Below, piece by piece: positions 1 to 6,091 of a stretch of DNA of 8,763 bases (within the stretch, counting starts at the first letter, position 1; each line of letters opens with the position of its first letter). The DNA is from CAISIP01 sp037968655 (GTDB lineage Bacteria > Pseudomonadota > Gammaproteobacteria > Burkholderiales > Burkholderiaceae_C). The DNA lies in contig JBBKVW010000415.1 in the NCBI GenBank assembly GCA_037968655.1, positions 1 to 8,763 of the forward strand. The letters are read 5' to 3'. Below the pieces are notes generated by a model. It saw only the letters and a program-made list of their open reading frames with translations. It searched no databases and was not told the origin of the DNA. A program made the position numbers and the translations under genes.

Positions 1-246
1 TCACTCGTCCTCGAGGGCCCGAACGTCTTCAGCGGTCACCGGCCGCGGTGATCGGATCACTGGGAAGCCGGTACTCGGGTCGATGCGCAACCCGGGGTTT
101 TCCGCCGCCTGCGGTGCCAGAGATGGATGCGCCAATCCACGGCGGATCAGTTCAGCCACCGTCTGGTTCATGCTCTTGCGCGCGTGCGCTGCGATCGACG
201 TTACTGCGTCGTGGAGGTCGGCCGGCAGATCGATGGTCGTTCTCAT
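1..246 (-). CDS. Ribbon-helix-helix (VapB/CopG-like) antitoxin
   Basis: This encodes a complete 81-residue protein; its TGA stop occupies bases 1-3. The N-terminus (MRTTIDLP, residues 1-8) reads as the DNA-contacting beta strand of a ribbon-helix-helix fold. It is followed by two helices, about residues 9-23 and 27-40, with the second containing NQTVAELIRRGL. The C-terminal part, with FPVIRSPRPVTAEDVRALEDE-like spacing (RPVT, then the acidic end), is the disordered toxin-binding tail typical of VapB antitoxins paired with PIN toxins. Such proteins bind their toxin and repress their own promoter. The expected toxin would start at or just past base 1, and a GTG at 4-2 overlaps the stop, but it is not visible here. 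The start is fixed by the RHH strand, and the promoter and palindrome lie immediately upstream. There is no Shine-Dalgarno, which fits a leaderless transcript. Family placement is firm; the toxin's identity is inferred. Confidence 0.85.
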   Translation of the reverse strand: MRTTIDLPADLHDAVTSIAAHARKSMNQTVAELIRRGLAHPSLAPQAAENPGLRIDPSTGFPVIRSPRPVTAEDVRALEDE

Positions 247-251
247 GACGG

Positions 252-277
252 CATCATCGCATCATGATGCGATGATG
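252..277. promoter_or_regulatory. 26-bp perfect palindrome, candidate operator of the RHH antitoxin
   Basis: The arm CATCATCGCATCA (252-264) is exactly complementary to TGATGCGATGATG (265-277), with no spacer. It overlaps the -10 and the whole spacer of the predicted promoter for the RHH antitoxin gene. RHH antitoxins bind such two-fold symmetric repeats in pairs to repress themselves, so this is the obvious autoregulatory site. Each arm also contains two copies of the ATGATG/ATGCGATG submotif, suggesting more than one dimer can bind. Confidence 0.75.
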
Positions 278-281
278 TCAA
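253..281 (-). promoter_or_regulatory. Promoter of the RHH antitoxin gene
   Basis: On the minus strand there is a perfect -35 box TTGACA (281-276), a 17-base spacer, and a -10 box GATGAT (258-253, 4 of 6 matches to TATAAT). The expected transcription start, about 7 bases past the -10, falls on the A of the ATG at 246, so the mRNA would be leaderless. The palindrome at 252-277 covers the spacer and the -10. A consensus -35 with a weak -10 buried in an operator is a common layout for toxin-antitoxin promoters. Confidence 0.65.
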
Positions 282-285
282 TTGC

Positions 286-310
286 TTGCATTCGAATTTT
301 TGCATTCGAA
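286..310. repeat. Two direct copies of TTGCATTCGAA upstream of the RHH promoter
   Basis: The 11-base word TTGCATTCGAA occurs at 286-296 and again at 300-310, a 14-base period. Each copy ends in the palindrome TTCGAA. The pair lies 5-29 bases upstream of the -35 box, where an activator site or an A/T-rich UP element could sit. The function is unknown. Confidence 0.6.
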
Positions 311-313
311 GAT

Positions 314-331
314 GGCAAAAGGCAAGACCCC
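314..331. repeat. Degenerate GGCAA/GACCCC repeat, copy 1
   Basis: The sequence GGCAAAAGGCAAGACCCC matches the copy at 1239-1262 except for one base and a missing TTGA before CCCC. It is also close to the copy at 390-413. Words of this type are scattered through intergenic regions of many beta- and gammaproteobacteria, so this is probably a remnant of a dispersed repeat rather than part of a gene. Confidence 0.45.
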
Positions 332-362
332 AAATCCGCGCAGGCCGCGGAAACTGACGCGT

Positions 363-416
363 CGATGGGGTCAAACTACGTTGTATGGAGGCAAAAGGCA
401 AAAACTGACCCCATCG
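363..416. repeat. 54-bp unit with perfect 11-bp terminal inverted repeats
   Basis: CGATGGGGTCA (363-373) and TGACCCCATCG (406-416) are exact reverse complements flanking a 32-base centre. The right half contains GGCAAAAGGCAAAAACTGACCCCA (390-413), the second copy of the GGCAA/GACCCC repeat. The unit lies in the 226-base gap between the VapC-like gene and the RHH antitoxin gene, which otherwise contains only the RHH promoter region. It could be a small non-autonomous or REP-like element, or it could form a stem after vapC. There is no T-run, so it is not a convincing intrinsic terminator, and no target-site duplication is evident. Confidence 0.5.
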
Positions 417-472
417 TGGGGGCAGACAGCGCCGGGGAACTCGATGCGCAGGGGACCAGACATGGTTGCTTG

Positions 473-874
473 CTACACGGCCAAAGCACTTGCAATGTCC
501 GTGTGGGCGAAGTCGTTGCCCTTGTAGAGCAACGGCAACCCGCGCACCTTGGCCAGCGCATAGCTGAACACATCACCGAAGTTCAAACCCGCGGGGTGGC
601 CGCTGCCCTTGCCGTAGGCCACAAATGCCGCGTACGCCGCGTCCATCTCCGGCGGGCTGGGCGCAACCAAATCGAACATTGGCAGCCGCAGCAAATCGTC
701 CATGAGAATCACTGCACGCTGTCCGCGCCGACCATGGATGACCATGCGGGTCTCCACGACGGACACCGTGCTGACCAACGCCTTGCCAGCGGTCCTGATG
801 GCTTGCAAAAAAGCCTCGCGCTCGGGCTCCGCAAACGCGATGGCCACCAGCGCTGGCGTGTCCACCGCAATCAT
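473..874 (-). CDS. vapC: VapC-type PIN-domain ribonuclease toxin
   Basis: This encodes a 133-residue PIN-domain protein of the usual VapC length. The N-terminus MIAVDTPALVAI carries the first catalytic acid (D5). The other expected metal ligands are E41 in VSVVETR, D101 in LNFGDVFSYALA, and D121 in YKGNDF near the C-terminus. VapC toxins are Mg2+-dependent endoribonucleases, usually cutting tRNA or rRNA, and they arrest translation when freed from their antitoxin. The start is ATG at 874, chosen because it overlaps the upstream antitoxin stop as ATGA and because the PIN fold begins there. A longer reading from 898 adds eight residues without a family counterpart. Translational coupling with the antitoxin gene is expected. 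All four acidic residues are present, so the toxin looks intact. The specific RNA target cannot be read from the sequence. Confidence 0.9.
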   Translation of the reverse strand: MIAVDTPALVAIAFAEPEREAFLQAIRTAGKALVSTVSVVETRMVIHGRRGQRAVILMDDLLRLPMFDLVAPSPPEMDAAYAAFVAYGKGSGHPAGLNFGDVFSYALAKVRGLPLLYKGNDFAHTDIASALAV

Positions 875-1113
875 CGCGGCAGGCCGTGTTCGTCCCACTC
901 CATCGGATCAAAGGCGTCGGCGCGCTCTGGAATGCGGTCTATTTGCGTCAACAGCGCCGCCACGCGTTTGTCCCCATCGCCCTTGGCCAACGTTGTTTCA
1001 CCAAGAAGGCGGTCAAGCGCTCGCTCGACCACCGCCGTCTTGCTCAAGCCGGTGGCCTTGGCCAAGCGTTCTACCTTGCCGACCACCACAGGGTTTGCAA
1101 TTTGAAGTGCCAT
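871..1113 (-). CDS. vapB: VapB-type antitoxin (Rv0623-like family)
   Basis: This encodes an 80-residue protein directly upstream of, and overlapping, the PIN toxin gene (ATGA, 871-874). The N-terminus MALQIANPVVVGKVERLA, followed by TGLSKTAVVERALDRLL (about residues 21-37), is the dimerising DNA-binding segment of the antitoxin family called Rv0623-like or PSK_trans_fac. The C-terminal MEWDEHGLPR matches the DExGLP-type end that inserts into the VapC active site in that family. The role is to bind and neutralise the VapC neighbour and, as the complex, to repress the shared promoter. A perfect inverted repeat lies 15 bases upstream of the ATG. A G-rich GTGGGG sits about 5 bases before the start and may serve as the ribosome-binding site. 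The family is firm from the two ends and the partner. Confidence 0.87.
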   Translation of the reverse strand: MALQIANPVVVGKVERLAKATGLSKTAVVERALDRLLGETTLAKGDGDKRVAALLTQIDRIPERADAFDPMEWDEHGLPR

Positions 1114-1127
1114 GAGTGCCCCACACA

Positions 1128-1145
1128 GATGTTTAACTAAACATC
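1128..1145. promoter_or_regulatory. Perfect 8-2-8 inverted repeat, candidate VapBC operator
   Basis: GATGTTTA (1128-1135) and TAAACATC (1138-1145) are exact reverse complements with a 2-base centre. The site lies between the predicted -10 and the vapB start codon and covers the expected transcription start near 1142. This is the position expected for autorepression by a VapB or VapBC complex. Confidence 0.65.
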
Positions 1146-1148
1146 GTC

Positions 1149-1178
1149 AATATACACTGCAGCTGCCGACTGCGGCAA
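1149..1178 (-). promoter_or_regulatory. Predicted vapBC promoter
   Basis: On the minus strand, TTGCCG (1178-1173, 4 of 6 to TTGACA) and TATATT (1154-1149, 5 of 6 to TATAAT) are 18 bases apart. Transcription would start near 1142, inside the inverted repeat, giving a leader of about 29 bases before the vapB ATG. A competing -35 (TTGACG at 1150-1145) lacks a good -10 at the right distance. The call rests on motif matching only. Confidence 0.45.
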
Positions 1179-1238
1179 GCGCTTTTGGCACCGGTCAACC
1201 GCTTGGCCGGCGAGCATGGTGGAAGGGGCTGCGATCGT

Positions 1239-1262
1239 GGCAATAGGCAAGACTTGACCCCA
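1239..1262. repeat. Degenerate GGCAA/GACCCC repeat, copy 3
   Basis: This is the fullest copy, reading GGCAATAGGCAAGAC followed by TTGACCCCA. It shares the GGCAA-x-AGGCAA head and GACCCC tail with the copies at 314-331 and 390-413. Together the copies bracket the VapBC module on both sides. Confidence 0.45.
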
Positions 1263-1457
1263 ATTCACAACGGTAGGCCAGCACCTCCGCGTGAAAGGGC
1301 GGTAAGCGGTCAGTAGACCACGCCCTTGCCGGAGAGAGCTGAAAGCGGCTGCCGCCAGATGACAACGGCAATCAGATTGGAACTGGACACTGTGTGCCTC
1401 TCCGCTCGCTCGCAAACGCTCACCCATCGGGCCACATCGCGCGCTCACGCGCCACTT

Positions 1458-2135
1458 TTAATGAGCAAGGGAGATGTCGACCTCAATTGGCGGCAGGCTT
1501 GAGTCATTGGGTGTCAATGACAGCCTGCTAGCCGAGACCCATTTCAGCTTTCCAAGGTGGCGTGGCTCGAAACGTAGATCCGGTTCTTCGCTCCTGACAA
1601 ACGTCAAGATGCCGACCTCGCGCTCATCGTTAAGTTGCTGCACATAGGCGATCACGGACATAGACTCCGGAGTACTGATGATCCCTAGCTGCGCGGCCAA
1701 CCCCGCCTTCCTGTTCACGACAGGCTTGCCCTTCCGATACTTAAAGACGAAGCGAGAGACCCTGACGTCTTCATAGGCTGATTCGAAGTCATCGGCTTTC
1801 AGGTCAAGCGCGACGCAGATCTTCAGCAAGCCAGCGTGCAGCGTTTCGAGGATGAGCTTGCAGCGGTCTTCGTATGAGCTTTTCGCGAACCTGTCGAAGT
1901 TGAACTGGCAGTTGTAGATGTAGACGTCCACGGCGTTCTCCAGCCCCTGCTCCGGTCTTGCATTGTGAAGCGAAACCAGCATCTTCCTGACGGTGCCGGC
2001 GTCCACGAGTCGTTCTCGCAAGGCAATGAGATACGCCACGCAAATGCTGTTCGACATGCGATTGAAGCGCAATCTCACATCGCGCTTGACCGAATCGTCA
2101 AAGCATCCAATGTCGACATCTCGAATGATGGGCAT
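1458..2135 (-). CDS. Putative immunity protein for the RHS C-terminal toxin
   Basis: This encodes a 225-residue protein that I do not recognise as a named family. It is assigned as the cognate immunity protein from position. Its ATG (2135) is only two bases after the RHS stop, it is the last gene of the operon, and the RHS protein ends in a variable toxin tip, which is where immunity genes lie in polymorphic toxin loci. The start at MPIIRDVDIG is chosen because it follows the RHS stop; an upstream reading from 2246 would overlap the toxin tip with unlikely Arg/Gln-rich sequence. No signal peptide or membrane segment is evident, so it is probably cytoplasmic, consistent with protection from a nuclease. 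The middle (VDVYIYNCQFNFDRF, about residues 70-85) suggests a beta strand followed by helix. The C-terminal 70 residues look mainly beta, with FVFKYRKGK and VGILTFVR. It could instead be an unrelated rider gene. Confidence 0.65.
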   Translation of the reverse strand: MPIIRDVDIGCFDDSVKRDVRLRFNRMSNSICVAYLIALRERLVDAGTVRKMLVSLHNARPEQGLENAVDVYIYNCQFNFDRFAKSSYEDRCKLILETLHAGLLKICVALDLKADDFESAYEDVRVSRFVFKYRKGKPVVNRKAGLAAQLGIISTPESMSVIAYVQQLNDEREVGILTFVRSEEPDLRFEPRHLGKLKWVSASRLSLTPNDSSLPPIEVDISLAH

Positions 2136-2137
2136 GA

Positions 2138-5100
2138 CTAGATCTTGAGGACGGTTGGAATGGGCCTTTGCATGCCAGGCGGCATCTTGCCGTTGTCTTT
2201 GTAATACTTGTCGACGACTTTCTGCTCTCCCGCTGCGGCTTGGCACCGAGTAATGTTCTTTTCCACGATCACCGCCTCGTACTTCTTCTTCTTTCCAGTC
2301 GGATCAGCCGCCAGGTTCAGTTTGTTTACTTGGGAGTTGGCCCTACCTGAAGTCCCGTTTAGATTCAGTGGTTTACTGCTAATGCCGGTCTTAAAAAATT
2401 TCTTGCCCTTCTTTTCCCTTATGACGTACCGATGACTGGGAGCTGTGGTGGCCATGCAGTTCGCCGGGTGGGGAACCAGGCCCAATGGATCAAACCACTC
2501 GATGGGATTGGATGCATAAGCGTACTGGTTGTACCCGGCTTCCAGCCCCATCGGGTCGGGCGACATGAACCTTCCAACGTCAGGATCATAGTACCGGAAG
2601 CGGTTGTAGTGCAGCCCTGTTTCCTCGTCGAAATACTGCCCTTGCAAACGCAGCGGCTGAACGAATGTCGCATTCAGCCCGGACGTGGTCGCTGCAGCGA
2701 CCTTCTGGTGCGACAGACTTCCCCAAGCCTTGTAGTCACCCTCCCAAGCCAGATTGCCCTGCGCATCACGCAGTTCACGTGGCAGGCCAGCTTGGTCGCA
2801 TTGGTAGTAATAAAGCTGTGCTTCGGAAGCGACCGCCGCACTTGGTTTGGTAGTCTGGGCCAACGGCACGAAGCTTTGCGGCTCATAAAGAAAAGTGTGA
2901 TCACCGACATCGTCTGTCTGCTGCACCAAGCGCTCCTCATCCCACACGAACCACGTAGTGCCAAGGTGGCTGCGCTTGGCGATTCGGCGCCCCAGCGCGT
3001 CATAGAGGTAGTGGACGGTGTGTACGCCCTTGGAACTATGCGTGGTCGATTCAACTAGGTAGTCGATGTCATCCCATTTAAAGTAAGTGACTGTGTGGGC
3101 ACCGACGCGCCTTTCGATCACCCGTCCGTGCGCATCGTAACGATAGCGCTTGTCTTCAAAGACCGCGAGCCGGTTGGCCATCAGCATGCCCACAGGCCCA
3201 GGCGTGGCCGCGACCGTAGCCGGAAGCAAGTTATGAGCCGGGTCAAAGCTAAATCGTTCCTCGTTGAAGCGTGTCAGCTGATCGACTGCGTCATATGCGT
3301 AGGCTAGAGCCTTGCCACGGTCAACAGAGCCGCTGAGGCGACCGGCTGCGTCATAACGGTACCGCCGGTCCACAAGAGCAAGACTAGCAACTCCCGGAAT
3401 CGAAGCCGAGGGGCCCTCGTCGGCTTTCGCGTAGTGCCGCGTTAGACGCCCCCCTGCGTCGAAGATCCAGTGGGTCGTAAGCTTGCCTTGAGTGCGGCTA
3501 ATCTCTCTGTGCAAGGCGTCGCGTTCAATGTCCGCAATCGGTTGGTCGTTCAGCCGAATTTGATGCGCGTGTCCACTGCCGTAGTACAAGGTGTTGAGCT
3601 TGGTGCCATCCGGCAGCGTGGCCTGGATCCGGTTGCCAAGGGGGTCGTATTCGTTCCTGAGCGAGTAGCTTCGACCCCCGGCCGAGACGCATTCTTCTGC
3701 AAGGCGCCCCGCCTTGTCGTACTGCCGCTCAACCTTAATGCGCGAGTGCACGGAAATCGCCTGAGTCAGTTGCCCTGCTGCGTCATAGTTGTAGACCACA
3801 CGAGTGTTAGCCGTGGCGCGCTCCAGGGTACGGCCGGTAGCGTCGCGCACGAAGCGCGTAACGATTGCTTCTGGTGCGAAAGGCGCGTCAACGCGCCCGA
3901 CCAGAAAACTGGCTGTGTCGTATCGATAGCTCGTTTGCGTTCCGTCGAAGCGCTTCTCTTCGGTCAGGCGGTCGATGAGGTCATAGCCAAAGCTGTGACG
4001 GGCACCGTTCTCGTTGACAAGATCTGTCAATCGCCTTGCCGAGTCGTAGTGGTAGCTCAAATCGTTACCAAGCGCGTCGACGCGCTTGGCAACCTCTCCA
4101 TCAGGGGTATAAGCGAACGTGGTCCTAGCGCCAAGCATGCTCGTCACCGACGTCATGCGCCCGACGCTGTCGTTCTCGTACGTCTCGCTTGTGCCGTCCG
4201 GCAACGTTTGGCGCAAGGGATGTCCGGCCGCGTCGTAGTCATAGGTCGTTTCCTCACCGACCGCATTGATGACTTGTATCAACCATCCGTTGATGTCGTA
4301 GTTGAAGATGATCTTGTGGCCCGAGCAATCTGTGTACTCGGTCAGTTGCGCAGCGTCGTTGTAGCGCAACAACTTTATCCCGCCATTGGCATCCTCGACC
4401 TTGCCAATGAGCCCCCGTTCGTCCGGGTGATAAAGAGTGGTCGCACCAGAGGGGTCAGTCTCAGAAATCAGATTGCCACGCCAGTCGTATTCATAGATCG
4501 TTGTGCGGCTCAAAGGGTCGGTGATGGCAATGGGCAACTGAAGCGTGGGGTGCCAGTCAATGAGTGTGGTGGCGCCGACAGCGTCGCGCATTTCCACCGG
4601 ATTGCCTCGTTCGTCGAAGAATGTTTCGTCGACGTGACCCGCCGGGTCGATGATGGCGCGTAAGTTGCCATGTCGATCAAGGCCACGCCGTGTGAACTGT
4701 CCAGCGGCATCGGTATAACCGGTCCAGCGCCGCTTTACGTCGAAGTGATAAATCTCGACGCGCCCTAGTTGATCAGTTACCCTGGTATGTTCTTCGGCGT
4801 ATTCGAACACCCAACTTCTGCCGACGTTGTCCCAATGCCGCACGACCCTGGATGTTGTGCCGGCGCCGACATAGACATAGTGGGCTTCGAAACTGTCGGC
4901 GTAGATATGGCGCTGCAATAGACGATCGCTGTTGTAGTCGAAGCGGCGCATGCAGTTGCCGGCACGATTGATCACCTCCGCAACATCACCGCGATTTGTG
5001 TATGCGTAGCGGGCGAGAGAAACGCGGTAGATGCCATTGAGAGTGGTTCGCAGTTCAGCGACCTCGATCAACTTGGCTTCCTGAAACGTGAGTTCCAGCA

Positions 5101-6088
5101 ACTGCTTTCCACTGCAGGTCACTTGGATCGTCCCGTTGCCTTCGATGGCGGTCGTGCGTTCGATACGAATGGCGTTGCTGTTCCTGTCGGTGATACCAAT
5201 CAATGCATGGGTGCTGGCAGCCCGCTCGTCGAACCAGTAGGTGAGGCCCTGTGCGCTTTCCAGGCGGTACTGTCCCTCAATATTTCGCGCGAGTGTCAAC
5301 TGTTCGTCAACGACGAATGACGCCTCTCCCGGTAACAACGGCGGAAAATCGAAATGCCTTCCAAAGGCATCAACATAGTGCACCCTCTCAATAAAGCGGC
5401 CGCTCGAATCTGTCACAGCTTCAAGGCAGACCTCCAGTGGTGAACTCCAGCCTTGGCCGAACCACCCGACGCGTGTGTTGGTCGACCGGTACGTTCGCTG
5501 CCATGCAAGAGGTAGGGGGCCTTCCGCTTTGAAGTCAATGTCTTCGTCACCCGCGAGGAGTTTTGCCCCAAGGACCGGGTTTACCGGCGAACCAGTACAC
5601 GCACCATCCAACGGGCATGAGTCACTAGCGTTACCCCCGCCACTCCCGGGCGCGATTGCGTCCGTGTGAGACATGGGCGTAGAATTTCCCGGCGTCGATG
5701 CGTGGTTGTGCGTGGTGATGTCTAGGTGGCGAACGACGTTTTCCCCCTCCACCTTCACGTCCATCGACCACATGTTGAAGTACACCTTGCCGGTGTTCTT
5801 CGATGTCACCAAACCCTTCTTCGGCGCCGCACCGGCTTCGTCACCAGTGCTCTTGCTGAAGCACGACTTGTTCTTCAGCATCACCTCCTTGTTGGAGATT
5901 TTGACCGACGTGGATCCGTCGGTCGTGTCGGACCCCATGCCGGTGTTCGGATAGGGAATCGGCACCCCCGGCGGCGTGGCCGGTGTCTGCGGCGGCGTCA
6001 TGCATACATCAGGAAAGGCACAAATGGTTTTGCCGCTCGCCGACTTGCACGACACCTCCATCATGTTGGCATACACCTCGTTGCTCAT
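2138..6088 (-). CDS. PAAR-like/RHS-repeat T6SS effector with C-terminal toxin
   Basis: This encodes a 1316-residue polymorphic toxin. Residues about 5-130 form a Tox-PAAR-like (DUF4150) head: AFPDVCMTPPQ, then PIPYPNTGMGSD, STGDEAG and a final THNH. Such heads cap the VgrG spike of the T6SS. After a Gly/Ser linker comes an RHS N-terminal domain (about 167-240: NPVLGAKLL, PLPLAWQRTYRS, GWFGQGWSSPLE), then many YD repeats (YDxxGRLT-type) that should build a hollow beta cocoon around the toxin. The RHS core hallmark spans about 1152-1205: YFDEETGLHYNRFRYY, GRFMSPDPMGL, then FDPLGLV. The DPLGL motif (1200-1204) marks the autocleavage site that frees the tip. The last 111 residues are the toxin (separate entry). 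The frame is open throughout, so the gene looks intact. It starts 3 bases after the KAS-like gene, and the ATG gives the canonical DUF4150 start. Secretion through T6SS rather than another route is inferred from the PAAR-like head and the DUF2169 neighbour. Confidence 0.92.
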   Translation of the reverse strand: MSNEVYANMMEVSCKSASGKTICAFPDVCMTPPQTPATPPGVPIPYPNTGMGSDTTDGSTSVKISNKEVMLKNKSCFSKSTGDEAGAAPKKGLVTSKNTGKVYFNMWSMDVKVEGENVVRHLDITTHNHASTPGNSTPMSHTDAIAPGSGGGNASDSCPLDGACTGSPVNPVLGAKLLAGDEDIDFKAEGPLPLAWQRTYRSTNTRVGWFGQGWSSPLEVCLEAVTDSSGRFIERVHYVDAFGRHFDFPPLLPGEASFVVDEQLTLARNIEGQYRLESAQGLTYWFDERAASTHALIGITDRNSNAIRIERTTAIEGNGTIQVTCSGKQLLELTFQEAKLIEVAELRTTLNGIYRVSLARYAYTNRGDVAEVINRAGNCMRRFDYNSDRLLQRHIYADSFEAHYVYVGAGTTSRVVRHWDNVGRSWVFEYAEEHTRVTDQLGRVEIYHFDVKRRWTGYTDAAGQFTRRGLDRHGNLRAIIDPAGHVDETFFDERGNPVEMRDAVGATTLIDWHPTLQLPIAITDPLSRTTIYEYDWRGNLISETDPSGATTLYHPDERGLIGKVEDANGGIKLLRYNDAAQLTEYTDCSGHKIIFNYDINGWLIQVINAVGEETTYDYDAAGHPLRQTLPDGTSETYENDSVGRMTSVTSMLGARTTFAYTPDGEVAKRVDALGNDLSYHYDSARRLTDLVNENGARHSFGYDLIDRLTEEKRFDGTQTSYRYDTASFLVGRVDAPFAPEAIVTRFVRDATGRTLERATANTRVVYNYDAAGQLTQAISVHSRIKVERQYDKAGRLAEECVSAGGRSYSLRNEYDPLGNRIQATLPDGTKLNTLYYGSGHAHQIRLNDQPIADIERDALHREISRTQGKLTTHWIFDAGGRLTRHYAKADEGPSASIPGVASLALVDRRYRYDAAGRLSGSVDRGKALAYAYDAVDQLTRFNEERFSFDPAHNLLPATVAATPGPVGMLMANRLAVFEDKRYRYDAHGRVIERRVGAHTVTYFKWDDIDYLVESTTHSSKGVHTVHYLYDALGRRIAKRSHLGTTWFVWDEERLVQQTDDVGDHTFLYEPQSFVPLAQTTKPSAAVASEAQLYYYQCDQAGLPRELRDAQGNLAWEGDYKAWGSLSHQKVAAATTSGLNATFVQPLRLQGQYFDEETGLHYNRFRYYDPDVGRFMSPDPMGLEAGYNQYAYASNPIEWFDPLGLVPHPANCMATTAPSHRYVIREKKGKKFFKTGISSKPLNLNGTSGRANSQVNKLNLAADPTGKKKKYEAVIVEKNITRCQAAAGEQKVVDKYYKDNGKMPPGMQRPIPTVLKI
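2141..2473 (-). other. RHS C-terminal toxin tip, URI/GIY-YIG-like nuclease candidate
   Basis: These are residues 1206-1316, following DPLGLV. After a short spacer the tip reads HRYVIREKKGKKFFKTGISS. This resembles the two strands of a GIY-YIG (URI) nuclease, with Y1221 as the first conserved tyrosine and KTGIS in place of YIG/YVG. R1249 in SGRANSQ sits where the conserved helix arginine is expected. A strand (KYEAVIVEKN) then leads into QAAAGEQKVVDKYY, with E1288 as the likely metal ligand. The tip ends GKMPPGMQRPIP, like the P-G-x-x-RP tails of the Tox-URI families described in polymorphic toxins. The likely activity is DNA cleavage in the target cell cytoplasm. I hand-counted 48% GC in 2281-2460 against 60% in a sample of the RHS core (4081-4140), consistent with tip exchange. 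The match is by eye, and another small nuclease fold is possible. Confidence 0.5.
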
Positions 6089-6091
6089 CGC

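Larger units (their letters stand above)
1114..1457. other. Intergenic region between the immunity gene and vapB
   Basis: No credible gene is seen in these 344 bases. The longest open frame (minus strand, 1448 to 1137) starts without a ribosome-binding site, has an implausible composition rich in Arg, Cys and Ser, and runs through the vapBC promoter. The right part is unassigned. The middle holds one copy of the GGCAA/GACCCC repeat (1239-1262). The left end holds the vapBC promoter (1149-1178) and operator (1128-1145). A short hairpin, GCGCG-CTCA-CGCGC (1439-1452), lies just after the immunity gene stop but has no T-run. Confidence 0.6.

Noticed and set aside
336..350. Hairpin CCGCG-CAGGC-CGCGG as a terminator for vapC
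   Set aside because: The stem is short and lies well past the vapC stop without a following T-run. It may be chance in GC-rich DNA.
83..1105. Long plus-strand open frame (340 codons) across the toxin-antitoxin region
   Set aside because: It runs antisense through three well-supported minus-strand genes and both their promoters, and its product is low-complexity in character with no recognisable domain.
1137..1448. 103-codon minus-strand open frame between the immunity gene and vapB
   Set aside because: It has no ribosome-binding site, no recognisable fold, crosses a dispersed repeat, and its end overlaps the vapBC promoter and operator.
1439..1452. Hairpin GCGCG-CTCA-CGCGC just after the immunity gene, as a terminator
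   Set aside because: The stem is only five base pairs and no T-run follows on the minus strand, so an intrinsic terminator is not supported.
2136..2246. Upstream extension of the immunity gene to 2246
   Set aside because: The extra 37 codons overlap the end of the toxin tip, read as Arg/Gln-rich shadow sequence, and the ATG at 2135 is ideally placed after the RHS stop.
3470..4663. 397-codon plus-strand open frame inside the RHS gene
   Set aside because: It is the antisense of a GC-rich, periodic YD-repeat region, where stop-free antisense frames arise easily. It has no domain and no start signals.
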